A DNA stretch of 64,000 nt from Setomelanomma holmii (taxonomy: Eukaryota > Ascomycota > Dothideomycetes > Pleosporales > Phaeosphaeriaceae). Below are positions 27,001 through 36,246 of the stretch, piece after piece. Numbering within the stretch: position 1 is the first letter of the stretch; each line of letters starts with the position of its first letter. Under the pieces are notes generated by a model, which saw only the letters and a program-made list of their open reading frames with translations, had not been told where the DNA came from and searched no databases. The position numbers and the translations under genes were made by a program. The stretch is taken from NCBI GenBank assembly GCA_010015745.1, contig ML978184.1, positions 62,001-126,000 on the forward strand, given 5' to 3'.

Positions 27001-28196
27001 GAGGGATTGCCGCCTTGGTTATACATGGCTGCAGAGGGTCCAGCATTGCCGTTTGTGTACGATGTAGAGTTGTAATTGTTTGACGAGCTGTAGCTGCTCG
27101 ACTGCTGCGTGTTGGACGAACCGTGTCCCACAGTGTATCCCAGAGCAGCGCCACCAGCCAATGTCGCTGCCGAACTCAGCTTGCCTGGCTTGCTGGACTT
27201 GGCAGGTTTCGACGATGGTCGTGACGGCTTCTGGGGCGCTGGCTCATCTTCGTAAAAGGAGCCTGGCATTGAAGATGGCCGTGGTGGTTTCGATGGTGCG
27301 GTGTTTGTGCTGCCTCCATAGAAGTCTGCAGCAGCGCCAGAGCCAGTGTCAGCAACTGGGTTGGGCACGGCAGCGGCAGACATAAGGTGAGGCGTGTCCT
27401 GTCCAATGATGACTGAAGGCGGCTGGGGTCTAATACCTGGTTGCTGATGCACACTCTGGCCCTGATCATTGTAGTATTCAGCGGCGGCGCCGAATGGATG
27501 GCCGCCAGGGAGGGCACTCGTGGCAAACTGTGCAGGGTCCTGCCCAGGAAATTGGTCCTGCACGTGGCTTGACATTCCTGTCTGTGGGGGTCGGGTCGAT
27601 GATGGCAGTGCGCCCGACATCATGGGCGCACCTGCCTGGCCAGGGAATTGTGAAAAGCCCTCACTCCCGATCTGGCCGCTGAAGCTGCGCGTAGGCTGCG
27701 AAGGGCTCTCTACGATGTCGCCTTTATAGCCGCCAGCCTGCGACAAGCTTCCGGATCTCTCTGAGCGCGTCGACCGTCGCTTCACAATAGCTTTGCGATC
27801 CTTGTCTATGGTTTTCTTCCGGTCCTTTTCGTCGCGCTCCCTGCTGCGTGACCGGTCGCGTCGTGTTGATACCGAGGACTCTGCGTAGCTGCTAGGGCGA
27901 TAGTCGCGCCGCCGTTTATATGGCTCGTCGCTGGGCTCCTCGTATAGGTCGTCGTTCGCTCTTGCCCTTGGCATCTCGTCGAAGGCAGTCGCGAAGGATG
28001 CAATAGATGAAGGCGCGGCGTCGCGTCGGGATGGCTTCCGGGTCGATGTTGATGAGACGACTGAGCGCACGTCGGCGTCTCTGTCACGCTTCGCACGCGT
28101 AGTTTCACTAGTTCGACGGCGGCGGCTGTCGTCGTCCCTATCTCTGTTCGAGGCGGACGAGCCGCTGTCGCTCTTGCCCGTAATTCTGCTCCACAT
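1..28196 (-). CDS. lah: Giant Leashin/Lah-type Woronin-body tether ('involucrin repeat protein'), C-terminus beyond the left edge
   Basis: The CDS is complement join(<1..9, 67..20523, 20598..28196), about 9,355 residues in the window. Leashin ties peroxisome-derived Woronin bodies to the cell cortex or septal pore: its N-terminal half binds the organelle and its C-terminal half the septum. Seen here: start MWSRITGK; Arg/Ser-rich N-terminus; a conserved block near residues 512-545 with RFVDWWKDYEDV and a CKYC pair; a charged coiled coil at about 1180-1375 rich in Arg, Glu and Asp; then, past the intron, EFRPLYLLER near 2726; a lysine-block array at about 3120-8830; and an Ala-rich segment near the left edge before SKYDP. 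The 20-kb exon has no in-frame stop. Naming rests on recognition of the family architecture and the N-terminal block, not on a search. Neurospora is reported to carry lah-1 and lah-2 as separate units; here both halves look fused, the arrangement considered ancestral. The C-terminal end is not visible. Confidence 0.88.
10..66 (-). other. 57-bp stop-free intron near the 3' end of the Leashin gene
   Basis: On the minus strand the donor is AGCTAT|GTAAGT, a perfect TGCTAAC branch site follows, and the acceptor is TTTTGCAG|GAAGCA. The intron is 19 codons long with no in-frame stop, so the reading frame looks continuous across it. Splicing would give MAESY followed by EAW. Presence is inferred from three consensus elements in correct order and spacing. 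Confidence 0.8.
17263..17754 (-). repeat. Four-copy FVAP-x3-YFADDGKPHF tandem repeat inside Leashin
   Basis: Four 17-residue cores lie at 17704..17754, 17557..17607, 17416..17466 and 17263..17313, spaced 141-153 bp (47-51 residues), at about residues 3457-3620. The cores read FVAP(TTS/QFS/RSS/ESA)YFAD(D/N)GKPHF, usually followed by A/T-Y/F-P. They are nearly identical as protein but differ at many third codon positions, which points to selection on the peptide, not to recent duplication. The linkers carry none of the lysine blocks. Confidence 0.92.
18046..18093 (-). other. Trp-Gly/Lys motif GWGSSLLGAFGWGKKK in Leashin
   Basis: This sits just N-terminal to the FVAP repeats. It resembles a motif in the N-terminal exon, WGWRWGFGKKKRK (plus-strand coordinates about 25258-25302), and more loosely KKKKKGFFNF near 25710. 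A short aromatic/Gly stretch ending in a Lys cluster is a plausible membrane- or protein-contact element (inference). Confidence 0.6.
20524..20597 (-). other. 74-bp intron joining the two halves of the Leashin gene
   Basis: The donor reads GACAAG|GTATAT and the acceptor TTTATAG|GATCGC, phase 0. Splicing joins ...YDDK to DRSYPRT. If the intron is retained, translation adds only VYRSSYTR and stops at 20571, giving a 2,541-residue N-terminal-only protein. The two reading frames on either side differ in character (RS-rich/coiled coil versus lysine-block repeats), which supports a real exon junction. Confidence 0.85.
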
Positions 28197-29165
28197 GATG
28201 CTCCGTCACTCGGGCGAGGTGAGGGCGTGGAAATATCAGGTGCTTAGTTGGCAGTGCGATGGGCGCAAATGGGATGGGCGACGGGTGGGATATGCTGGGT
28301 ATATCGCTGCAAGACGCTGCAAGTGAGAGGGTATAGTCAGCCCGTCATGTCGTGATAAGTAATGTACAGTAGCGCGATGCAGTGTAGCAAGGAAAGTATG
28401 CGCGCAATGCCAAAAGATGCAGATAATGCAGCCTCTCACCGGCTTCGAGAGCGATGGTGTGTTGAAGGTAGCTGACCCTCGGTCTTGTCCAAACAAGCGA
28501 ACAGCTCATCGACATGGGGCTAATTCCCACGCCAGGGTGGAGGCTGGTCCAATGAGCAAGAGGCGTTCGGGGCGATCTCCGCGCAGTGATCCCTGTCGAG
28601 CTGGCTTTTGGGCTTCACGACTATGTCCGCGTCATCTCGCCTTGAAATATTCGACTTGTGTGTGTTGAGATGCATAAACGAGGCAGACATGGTGACAGTG
28701 AGGGTGGCATTCTTGGTTCATAAGTGACACTTGACTGGACTCAGGGTCCATACAATTGTGTGGTACAGCTTGTGGGAAGACACGACCCTGGACTTACGGG
28801 TAGCTTCCGCTGTGGCAAAAATCGAACAAAGGCAGTAGCATCGTATGCAAAGCGGATTAAAAATGTTACACCTCTAATTAGTCAGTACGGTCAGAACTTG
28901 ACTTATGTGAGCCTTACTTGATCTGCAAATTCTGGGGTTGGGCACATGTTTTATTGATGTTGATTGATAGATAGTGGTGCCACGCACCTCCTACATGCAA
29001 GTGCGTGGTTACCATTTCAGAGAAGCCTTTCAAAGTCCATCGCTGCTAACTTTCGCTATTGCGCGCCCACTGCTACCCACGTATAGACAGCTACTTCAAG
29101 TTCTCTTGAAGCTCCTCCGCATGACAGATTTCAGGCGCTTCAACCAAGTCTTCGGCATCTTCAGA
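28197..29165. other. Intergenic; 5' flank of Leashin
   Basis: About 970 bp upstream of the Leashin start. It presumably holds its promoter and 5' leader. A CCAAT sequence lies near 28538 on the plus strand. I see no convincing gene; the short ORFs have no recognisable features. Confidence 0.5.
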
Positions 29166-29432
29166 CTAATCCGTCGAGTCCTCACTTAGTTCATCGCTTG
29201 ATTCATCGCATGAATCATCGCTTTCTTCTTCAGATTGCTCATCCTCACTAAGGAGACCTGCAACAGCAAGAACCGACCTTACAAGATGCCCTCGGTAGGC
29301 GCGATCGTCGCAAGTAAACGCACGCAATATCCTCCTGGTCGTCTGCTCCATTGCGTCACAATGGCCGTTTCGATAAGCCTTAGCGAGCATGCTCTGAAGA
29401 TTCCCGATATCCCAACGATAGAATTCTTTCAT
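29166..29432 (-). CDS. Small hypothetical protein with acidic C-terminal tail (88 aa)
   Basis: The ORF starts at an ATG only 54 bp downstream of the CstF64 stop, on the same strand. The protein begins MKEFYRWDIGNLQS, has a basic middle with RRILRAF, and ends in a strongly acidic Ser/Glu/Asp tail (SEDEQSEEESDD...). The tail composition looks like real coding sequence, but no family is recognised and the ORF may instead lie in the CstF64 3' UTR or be the last exon of a longer gene. Real but unproven at best. Confidence 0.33.
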   Translation of the reverse strand: MKEFYRWDIGNLQSMLAKAYRNGHCDAMEQTTRRILRAFTCDDRAYRGHLVRSVLAVAGLLSEDEQSEEESDDSCDESSDELSEDSTD

Positions 29433-29486
29433 CCTTACTGCATTGTGCTGAAATCTTTCCAAGCGCCGCCAGCCGTCAGGCCCTCG

Positions 29487-30509
29487 CTAAGGTCGCCCTC
29501 CTGACATCAAGAACTGGCGAAGTGTCATAATCTGCTGTCGTTGATCAGGCGGTAGTTGATTAATTTGTTCAGGGGTCAAAGCCAGAACCTGTGCATACAT
29601 TGCTTGCTGGTCGAGGGCTGGTGCTTGTGCTTGCGGCTGTGGTTGCACTGGAGGTGGTTGCGCGTAAGGTTGTGGAACATGATGTTGTGGCTGCGGTGTA
29701 GGCATGGCGTGCGGTGGGTAGCCAGGGTAACTGGCAGGGTAACTGGCAGGCGGTCGAGCCACTGGGGGTGGCTGCTGTTGTACGGGAGGCTGTACGGCTG
29801 GGGCCGGAGCCGGAGCTGCGGTCGCTGTCTCGACAAGTGAGCCAAGTATCGATGGATCGACAAGCTGGAGGAGAAGGAGTGACTGAAAGATGGCGTAAGC
29901 GAGCTGCGGTGCTTGTCGTAATAGCTCCGTCGCCTTGGCTGGGTCCGTCATGACGAGGCCCTTCATTTGTGAAAGTATGTCGAGGAGCTGGGGCGCAGGC
30001 AGCGTCGAGAGTGTGCGCGAGATGGCGTCAGGGCATGTGAGGTTTGGCGGTAGGTCAACACCGGGTGGTAGAGGGCCCAATGCGCCTGGCTGCGCCGGCG
30101 CTTGCTCTGGCATCTGTCCATTCAAGGTTTGTAGCGCGATCGAATTCTGAGTGTGGCTTTGATTCTGATTCGACGGCGCATTGTCGCCAGAGCCGTTGTC
30201 GTTTGACCAATCTACGCGCAACTTTCGGCCCATAATCTCGTGGTCGTTGAGGTTGCGCACAGCGGAGGCTGCTGCATCGGCGTCTGCGAATTCTGCGAAG
30301 CCAAAGCCTTTCGGCCTGCCCGTTTCCTTGTCATACACCAAGCGGAAGTTGTTGACTTGGCCGACGCGACCAAGAGTCTCGACGATGAGTTCTTCAGTGC
30401 CGCCTGTGGGGATGAGTTAGCAATGCGCCTGCGCAGTCGAGCTCCAGCACGTACCATAGGGAATGTTGCCTATAAAGACCACGCGACCGGCCTTGTCGTT
30501 TGGCGCCAT
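29487..30509 (-). CDS. RNA15: Cleavage stimulation factor 64-kDa subunit (CstF64 / Rna15-type)
   Basis: Two exons, complement join(29487..30403, 30455..30509), 323 aa. The 51-bp intron 30404..30454 has donor TATG|GTACGT, a TGCTAAC branch site and CCCACAG. This nuclear protein binds the U/GU-rich element downstream of poly(A) sites within the cleavage/polyadenylation complex. The RRM has RNP2 VFIGNIPY (about residues 11-18) and RNP1 KGFGFAEF (50-57). A hinge-like helical region follows (ISRTLSTLPAPQLLDIL through PQLAYAIFQSLL), then a Pro/Gln-rich linker. The C-terminal domain is LTPEQINQLPPDQRQQIMTL, the segment that contacts Pcf11 in the family. The length suits short fungal orthologues. The start is the ATG placing RNP2 at the usual distance. 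Confidence 0.94.
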
Positions 30510-30844
30510 GATCAGCACTAAATCGGCACTATATGTGACGGAAAGGATAACTTGTTCGAGTGGCTGTGAACGAGTGTAGTGTTGGCGTTGTGCAGGTTGA
30601 GATTCTTTGAAGGTCAAAGGTTGAAAGCAACAACGGAAAGAGCACACGAGTGAGGCTTGGCGCGTCACCAACGGCGTCAAACTCGCGATATGGCCCATGC
30701 CCAAACGAAACTTTATCTTGGCATAAAAAAGGGCCGGATTCACTTGTCGGGTCTATTACACTTACGGAAAATCTGCAATGATGCCCGCGTCGAACAAGGC
30801 CTCTATTATCTCTATCTAATTGCTCTGTATTTACTTCTCCCACC
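30510..30844. other. Intergenic, CstF64 5' flank and amine oxidase 3' flank
   Basis: 335 bp between two minus-strand genes. I see no gene or clear element. Confidence 0.5.
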
Positions 30845-32923
30845 TCACAACTTCGGCGCGCAGCACGACCCATCTTGACCTATTGTAGCAGTCACAGTCG
30901 GTTGCTGATGTTGCTCGCTCAGCAAATTACTCTTGTTGAAGCTCTGCTCGCTCGGCGGCACATCAAGCGCAGGATTCTTATCGAAGAAGTTTACTGGCTT
31001 CATGTGGATCTTCAAGATCTCACAAGGCATTACAGGGAAGTCTTCGATCCTTGGAACGTGGTTGATGCCGGCTTGAACATAGACCACGAGGTCTGTGTCC
31101 TTGACGTTCTCCTTCCTGTCAGCCCATGACCTTACTCCAGTGCCACCTCTCGACTGATTCGTGTATGTTCCACCAGCATACAGCTCGCCGTCGCGATGCT
31201 TGACGACGTAGATGTTGTGGTTGGAGAACTCGGCGCGCTTGTAGTTGAAGCTGTCCTTGTCTGACAAGATCTTTTGGAATGGCGGTGCTTGGATCTTGTA
31301 TGCGACGGGCTTGCCATTGATCGGGTTTCGTACGTTGGGATTCTGGATCTTGAATGTTCGATTGTTCTCATACGCAGTATCGAGTCCACTTGACGTCTCG
31401 ACAACTGTCTCTTGCACATAGTAGCCAGTGCCATGGGGGTTGAAGTCGGACCGCGGCATCGGGAATGCTTCATCGTACACAAGACGATTGTCATATCCAT
31501 CAATCATAGGGTCCACACGCAAGCTGAAGATGTGTTGATGGTGGACTGCGAGAACGCCAGGATGTACGACTGTGCCAAAAGGAACTTCTACACCTTCGTC
31601 GATAGGCTGTGTACTCAAGATGCCGGTTGCGCGGATCTCGTAGGTAACCTCCCCGGCTTGGTTGAAGATGAAGGCGAGAATGTACTCGTAGTTTGACACT
31701 GTGATAATCGACTGCAGAACAAGCTCTCGCGATCGGACTACAGCGGCACGACCAGTCCGGTAGTTGGTGTGCTTCCAGCCAATACCCGCATCCTGCTCGT
31801 GCACACAAACGACGTTAGGCATGTCAATAACGCCGCCTTTGTCATCTGAAAGAACTGCACTTAGGTAATAGATTGAGCCCAAGCAGTCGCAGCCAAGCTT
31901 GAGATTGTTGGCCATAATGCCGGCACCTGCATCGCCAAGATCGAACGCGCTCTTCTTGTGGAAAGGATGGCGTGGATCGGCATAAGGAATGTTCATGTCG
32001 CTCAGACTCAGTCGGTAGAATAGAGGTCGGTTGTCGTATCGAACGTCGTAGAGCACCATGCCCTCGCGCTGGTTGAACCCGACCCTGAAGTTCCACTTCT
32101 GCCATGAAAGAACACTCGATGTACCTTCTTGTTGCACTTGGAAACTGGCTCCTTCTGGCTGTACAACACTCAGAGGCTTCAAGTCTGTCCGCAGTGTTTG
32201 CGCCTCGGGGATATACTCGTTGGGTGGCTGGACCTTGTACTTCTCTACTGGTTTGATGGTGTTGTCGGCGCCAGTGGGTACGATGTCGACGCGGATGACT
32301 TTCATCGTCTCAGTGCTGACGACAGGTGAGATCGGAAGCGGCAGAGCATAGTGGTTGGAGTCAGCCTCAGAAGGGTTCAATGGGTCTCGTAGGTAGAGGA
32401 AGCATTGGTACAAGCGGTCTTCATCACCAACACCATCGGAGCCATAAATCCAAGGGTCAGATATGATGACTGTCCCCTCTGGCAGCTGAAGTTTTGCGAT
32501 CTCGGCTTGTACTTTCTCGTCTGCAAGGGCAACCTTTTCGATGGCCACAATCTCATCACCGTCACCATTTGCATGTACAAATGGTCCCAGGAGTACATTC
32601 GACACAACACGGCCTGAAGTGAGATCCACGATCGCCTCGTGGAACTTGCTGGTGTTTCTGATGTAGTAGTTGGTGAAAGCTTTTCGCGAGACAGTTGGTA
32701 ACGACTTTCCACTGTGCTCCGCCTCGAGGTACTTCAACACCTCAACTTTTGGTGGCTCTTGTAGTGTGACCACCTTGAAATGCAGATCGGTACGTGCTGG
32801 CCACGATGCTCTGATTATGGCTGCAGCATTCTGGAGCTCTGATGCCGAAAGTGGTGCCAGAGGATGTGACGGTACTGTTTTGGTAGTACGTGGTGTGGCG
32901 TTGGTGGCGATTTCTGTCGACAT
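30845..32923 (-). CDS. Copper/topaquinone primary amine oxidase, 692 aa
   Basis: Single exon. The enzyme oxidatively deaminates primary amines to aldehyde, ammonia and H2O2, letting fungi use amines as nitrogen source. The topaquinone precursor is Tyr412 in VSNYEYIL (the family's N-Y-D/E motif). Copper ligands are His462 and His464 in HHQHIF, and a third His lies in GINHVPRIEDFPVMP. The general-base Asp is in SAFDLGDAGAG, with the usual upstream YADPRHPFHKKS. The length is typical. The true start is the ATG at 32923; the frame extends nine codons upstream only to a GTG. The protein ends CCAPKL, and PKL is a PTS1-like tripeptide, so peroxisomal import is plausible. No signal peptide is seen. 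A TATA box lies about 80 bp upstream. Confidence 0.95.
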   Translation of the reverse strand: MSTEIATNATPRTTKTVPSHPLAPLSASELQNAAAIIRASWPARTDLHFKVVTLQEPPKVEVLKYLEAEHSGKSLPTVSRKAFTNYYIRNTSKFHEAIVDLTSGRVVSNVLLGPFVHANGDGDEIVAIEKVALADEKVQAEIAKLQLPEGTVIISDPWIYGSDGVGDEDRLYQCFLYLRDPLNPSEADSNHYALPLPISPVVSTETMKVIRVDIVPTGADNTIKPVEKYKVQPPNEYIPEAQTLRTDLKPLSVVQPEGASFQVQQEGTSSVLSWQKWNFRVGFNQREGMVLYDVRYDNRPLFYRLSLSDMNIPYADPRHPFHKKSAFDLGDAGAGIMANNLKLGCDCLGSIYYLSAVLSDDKGGVIDMPNVVCVHEQDAGIGWKHTNYRTGRAAVVRSRELVLQSIITVSNYEYILAFIFNQAGEVTYEIRATGILSTQPIDEGVEVPFGTVVHPGVLAVHHQHIFSLRVDPMIDGYDNRLVYDEAFPMPRSDFNPHGTGYYVQETVVETSSGLDTAYENNRTFKIQNPNVRNPINGKPVAYKIQAPPFQKILSDKDSFNYKRAEFSNHNIYVVKHRDGELYAGGTYTNQSRGGTGVRSWADRKENVKDTDLVVYVQAGINHVPRIEDFPVMPCEILKIHMKPVNFFDKNPALDVPPSEQSFNKSNLLSEQHQQPTVTATIGQDGSCCAPKL

Positions 32924-32999
32924 GTTCGCGGGTTGTGAAAATAACGACACCTAGTTGGGTTACTTAGTGGTGTAAAATGTACAAAGTCCTCAAGCTGGA

Positions 33000-33005
33000 T
33001 TTATA
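33000..33005 (-). promoter_or_regulatory. Probable TATA box of the amine oxidase gene
   Basis: TATAAA on the minus strand, 77 bp upstream of the ATG at 32923. This is a suitable distance for initiation with a short leader. Confidence 0.5.
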
Positions 33006-34524
33006 ACCCCTCCAGGTTCTCACCTTGTTTACCTAATGCGGATCTATAGATGGTCTAACGGCGTGTAATTCTGATAAGGAAGTGGACCAGCCGTATCATT
33101 GCGCTATTGCATCTCAGCGGGCACCGCGAGGACCTACTGCAATGAGGATAGCGGAAGCGAAGTTCGCGTTCAGACGGGACGAAGTCACGGGAAAGCTACC
33201 CCGCCCTGACTGCGCTTCTCGTTTGTGGTATTTGCGGAAGGCTCAACGCCACCTCGATTGCCACGACTGTCGTGCAACATCTCTTGAAAACTTCCAAGCC
33301 CTATCGCATCTCACTCGAGAATACCACGCTTACATACCTACATCCATCGTACCTTGTGACTTCCAACGTAGCTCCCAAGCAAAGATTGGAGTCCATGGGA
33401 CTCTCCCTTTTCTGATTCTGCCATAGAACTAATTCGAGGAAGGTCGCATCTTTCAAAGACAGCGGTTGTACCATTCAAATGTCTCCTCTAACATTTTTTC
33501 ATGATGGATCCACGAATGGCAATTACCCATTTGCCAATCTCCACTTTTCGACCCGTTTTGTTTCACAATCTTCTGGCTGAAACTTGAGATTCTGCTGTTG
33601 CTCTTGGTGCAGGCGGATTTTTGTCGACCCACCGCCCTGACGACGCGCATGGTGATTCTCGGCTGTTGTGCGACAGACTGGATTCTCGTAGAACATGCCA
33701 GCGCTGGTAAACATGAAATTTCAGGTTTCATGCGAACAGCATCGAAGTGCCAGCGCCCCTGTACGAGAAGCACGGAGAAGCATAGTAATGCCAAATGTCT
33801 CCCACTTCTCAGGTTGGATAGAACGTGTTCAATCGGCCGCATGAGCAAAGGTCACGATTATTGCGCTTCGCAATGTTGCGCTGTCTGACAGCCTCACGAC
33901 GCCATTTCCTTTCTCAGCACGCGCCCACGAATCTCTCACATTCTACCGAAGTACGCTCGCCACTGGAACTTCCACAGACCTGGTAGGAAATACTGGACGG
34001 TGCGCTTTCCGTATTGTGGCTTCGATTCCGTGTTCCGCCTTAGTTGCCTTCAAGTCCAATTTACGATATTACCCCAGATATTAATCTAATCGAGGCGTGA
34101 CTTGTTCCACGATTCGCCCAACACGTTCCCGCGCTTCTTCGGGACCTGACTTGCAGCAATGACAGGAGCATTATTGGATGAAAATTTCCGATCCGTTGCA
34201 AACGACATTGGCGGGCAAGGAACATCACACTTGTCGATATTGCTTGCCCTACCAAAGGTCGCCCAGCCTTGCTTCTTTGTCACCATTCCCACTCTAGGTG
34301 CCTGCAATTAACAACCACCGGCAAAGATTGCGCCTCAGTCTACCTCACATTCCGGGTCGTCTGCCGACATGACAGACCCAGGCTGCCAGCAGCGTGACGT
34401 CCATTTCATTTCGATGTTCATGCTTGACCCAATCAAGTCTGAACAATTCTCTGCCCACGACTGCAGACCATATGGTAATATAGGAGTCATGATGGACCGA
34501 GGCCTGTTAAACAGGAGGGCATAG

Positions 34525-34532
34525 TATATAAG
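34525..34532 (+). promoter_or_regulatory. Probable TATA box of the AA9 gene
   Basis: TATATAAG, 76 bp upstream of the ATG at 34608, as expected for a strongly inducible secreted-enzyme gene. Confidence 0.6.
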
Positions 34533-34607
34533 GTCGAGCAACGGACACCTCGTAATCTGCACGACCAACTTGACATTTTCCAGACATTTACTACGAACAC
34601 AATAGCC

Positions 34608-35431
34608 ATGAAGACCATCGCGGTTGCCACTGTTGCCCTTGCGGCCCTCGCTGAGGTTGTTCAGGCACATTGTATGTCTTGAGTCAGTTCATGTTGATCT
34701 CGACTAACACACAGCAGACATATTCCAGTACCTCACAGCCAACGGAGCGAAGGGCTCTCTGTATCAGAACATCCGACCGGTCCCGAACAACTCTCCCGTC
34801 ACCGTCCTCACAGACCCGAACCTGAGATGCAATGTTAACGGTGGAAGTGGAAGTTCGACTACCACTGTTTCGGTCGCTGCTGGATCGTCTGTGTCATTTA
34901 CGGCAGACCAGGCTGTGTACCATCAAGGCCCAGTCTCTTTCTACCTGCAGAAGGCCACAACCGCTGCCTCATCTGATGGTTCTGGTGACTGGTTCAAGAT
35001 CAAGGAGATCGGACCCGACTTCTCATCTGGTCAGGCCGTGTGGGACTTGGAAGGTATGCATATTCTGGTTAACAAGGGGAGCCTCACTAATCACACCTTA
35101 GCCACGTACTCTGTCACTATTCCTTCCCAGGTTCCCGCAGGCGAGTATCTCCTACGTATCGAACAACTCGGCATTCACAACCCTGGTAAGAACATTTCAT
35201 CTGCGAACCTCACTTGAGGCCCAAGCTAACACAAGGTGCTCATCAGGCTCTCCGCCTCAATTCTATCTCTCTTGCGCACAGCTCAAGGTTACCGGCGGTG
35301 GTAGCGGCAACCCCTCTCCAACTGTCAAGATTCCCGGACATGTCAAGGCGACCGACCCAGGCTACACTGTCAACATTTACAACAACTTCAAGAACTACAC
35401 CGTTCCCGGACCCAAGGTCGCGACTTACTAG
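34608..35431 (+). CDS. Secreted AA9 lytic polysaccharide monooxygenase (formerly GH61), no binding module
   Basis: Four exons, join(34608..34671, 34718..35053, 35102..35185, 35247..35431), 222 aa; the introns of 46, 48 and 61 bp have GT-AG ends. The enzyme oxidatively cleaves cellulose or related glucans using a histidine-brace copper. The signal peptide is about 20 residues and ends VVQA. Cleavage leaves His21 as the mature N-terminus (HYIFQYL), the first copper ligand. His90 in VYHQGPVSFYL is the second, and Tyr168 in QFYLSCAQ is axial with Gln166 alongside. Cys59 and Cys171 fit the conserved disulphide. The C-terminal signature is DPGYTVNIYNNF...YTVPGPK. There is no carbohydrate-binding module or linker. 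The first acceptor is placed to give H-Y-I-F; the nearer AG would break this. Confidence 0.94.
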
Positions 35432-36246
35432 GCTGCGCTGGCTCGGCTATGATTCTCTCATGTCCATGAGTCGGATGCGATAACGTTGAGCAATGGCCGT
35501 CAAACTTCACTTGTCTTCTATATATACTTCGACTGTAAATATCTTCATGCATATCACCTTCTTGCATAGATTGCTTGCCTGATCTCGCAAGTGTATCTCT
35601 TCACTGCATTGCTACTCAGCTTCTCTACCTGTTCTTATTTGAGCTTTGCTCGACAAGCGTCATCTGAATTTTTCGACCCTTCAAACACGCAGCACTATCG
35701 CCTACCACGACTGCGACAGTCGCAAAGCACCAGCCTCATCCAAATGTGTAAGTCGCATGCTGAAAGACAAAGATTGGCTTTACTGACGACTTCTGTAGTT
35801 TTGCAAGATCGTTATCAGCCCTGCGTTACACACAGCAAACCCAACTTACCACGAGCATTGGAGATACTGAAACATTGTTTGTTAGCGATGACTCGCTCTC
35901 GTAAATTGACGTGTTCGCGGTTCAAACACCACGAACGTGGTGTTGCGCTTCACAGCTTGACATCAATCTCATTCTTCAACGTCAGCGGGCGTGAACTCAT
36001 GGTGTTGGCCATGCCACTTCTTCACATCGATATTTTCAACTTCACGCATTGCGATTCTTGCGATCGCTCTCTTTTCGCCAGCATATAAACTTCCATCGCA
36101 GAGCGTTAACTTGATTATTTCTTATATATTTTCTTCTTCTCTTCCTCGTCAATCGTTACTACTCGCAAGCAGCCGATCCTGCCGGGCCTCATCAACAGCT
36201 GAGACACCCACTTCCAACACCCTCATTTGTCTCCGTCGCGTTCTCG
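35432..36246. other. Intergenic between AA9 and the Gly-rich protein gene
   Basis: About 815 bp. The right end has a TATATAT at 36123..36129 followed by a pyrimidine-rich tract (TTCTTCTTCTCTTCCTC), typical of a fungal core promoter and leader. A 165-codon ORF at 35591..36088 lacks any supporting feature. Confidence 0.45.
36123..36129 (+). promoter_or_regulatory. Possible TATA box and pyrimidine-rich leader of the Gly-rich protein gene
   Basis: TATATAT lies 118 bp before the ATG at 36247, and a CT-rich tract at about 36130-36150 follows it. Both are common in highly expressed filamentous fungal promoters. Confidence 0.35.

Larger units (their letters stand above)
32924..34607. other. Divergent intergenic region between amine oxidase and AA9 genes
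   Basis: About 1.7 kb containing the two divergent promoters. Several ORFs up to 131 codons occur but show no domain, no good composition and no splice context. I see nothing else. Confidence 0.5.

Noticed and set aside
30845..32950. 701-codon amine oxidase starting at 32950
   Set aside because: The codon at 32950 is GTG; the first ATG is 27 bases inside, so the 692-residue model is used.
35911..35945. Possible tRNA T-arm (GGTTCAAAC) and a small ACCACG-AA-CGTGGT hairpin
   Set aside because: No matching acceptor, D-arm or anticodon stem; a chance inverted repeat.
35591..36088. 165-codon ORF with a hydrophobic N-terminus between AA9 and the Gly-rich gene
   Set aside because: The apparent signal peptide comes from a CT-rich tract; the rest has random composition and overlaps a likely promoter.
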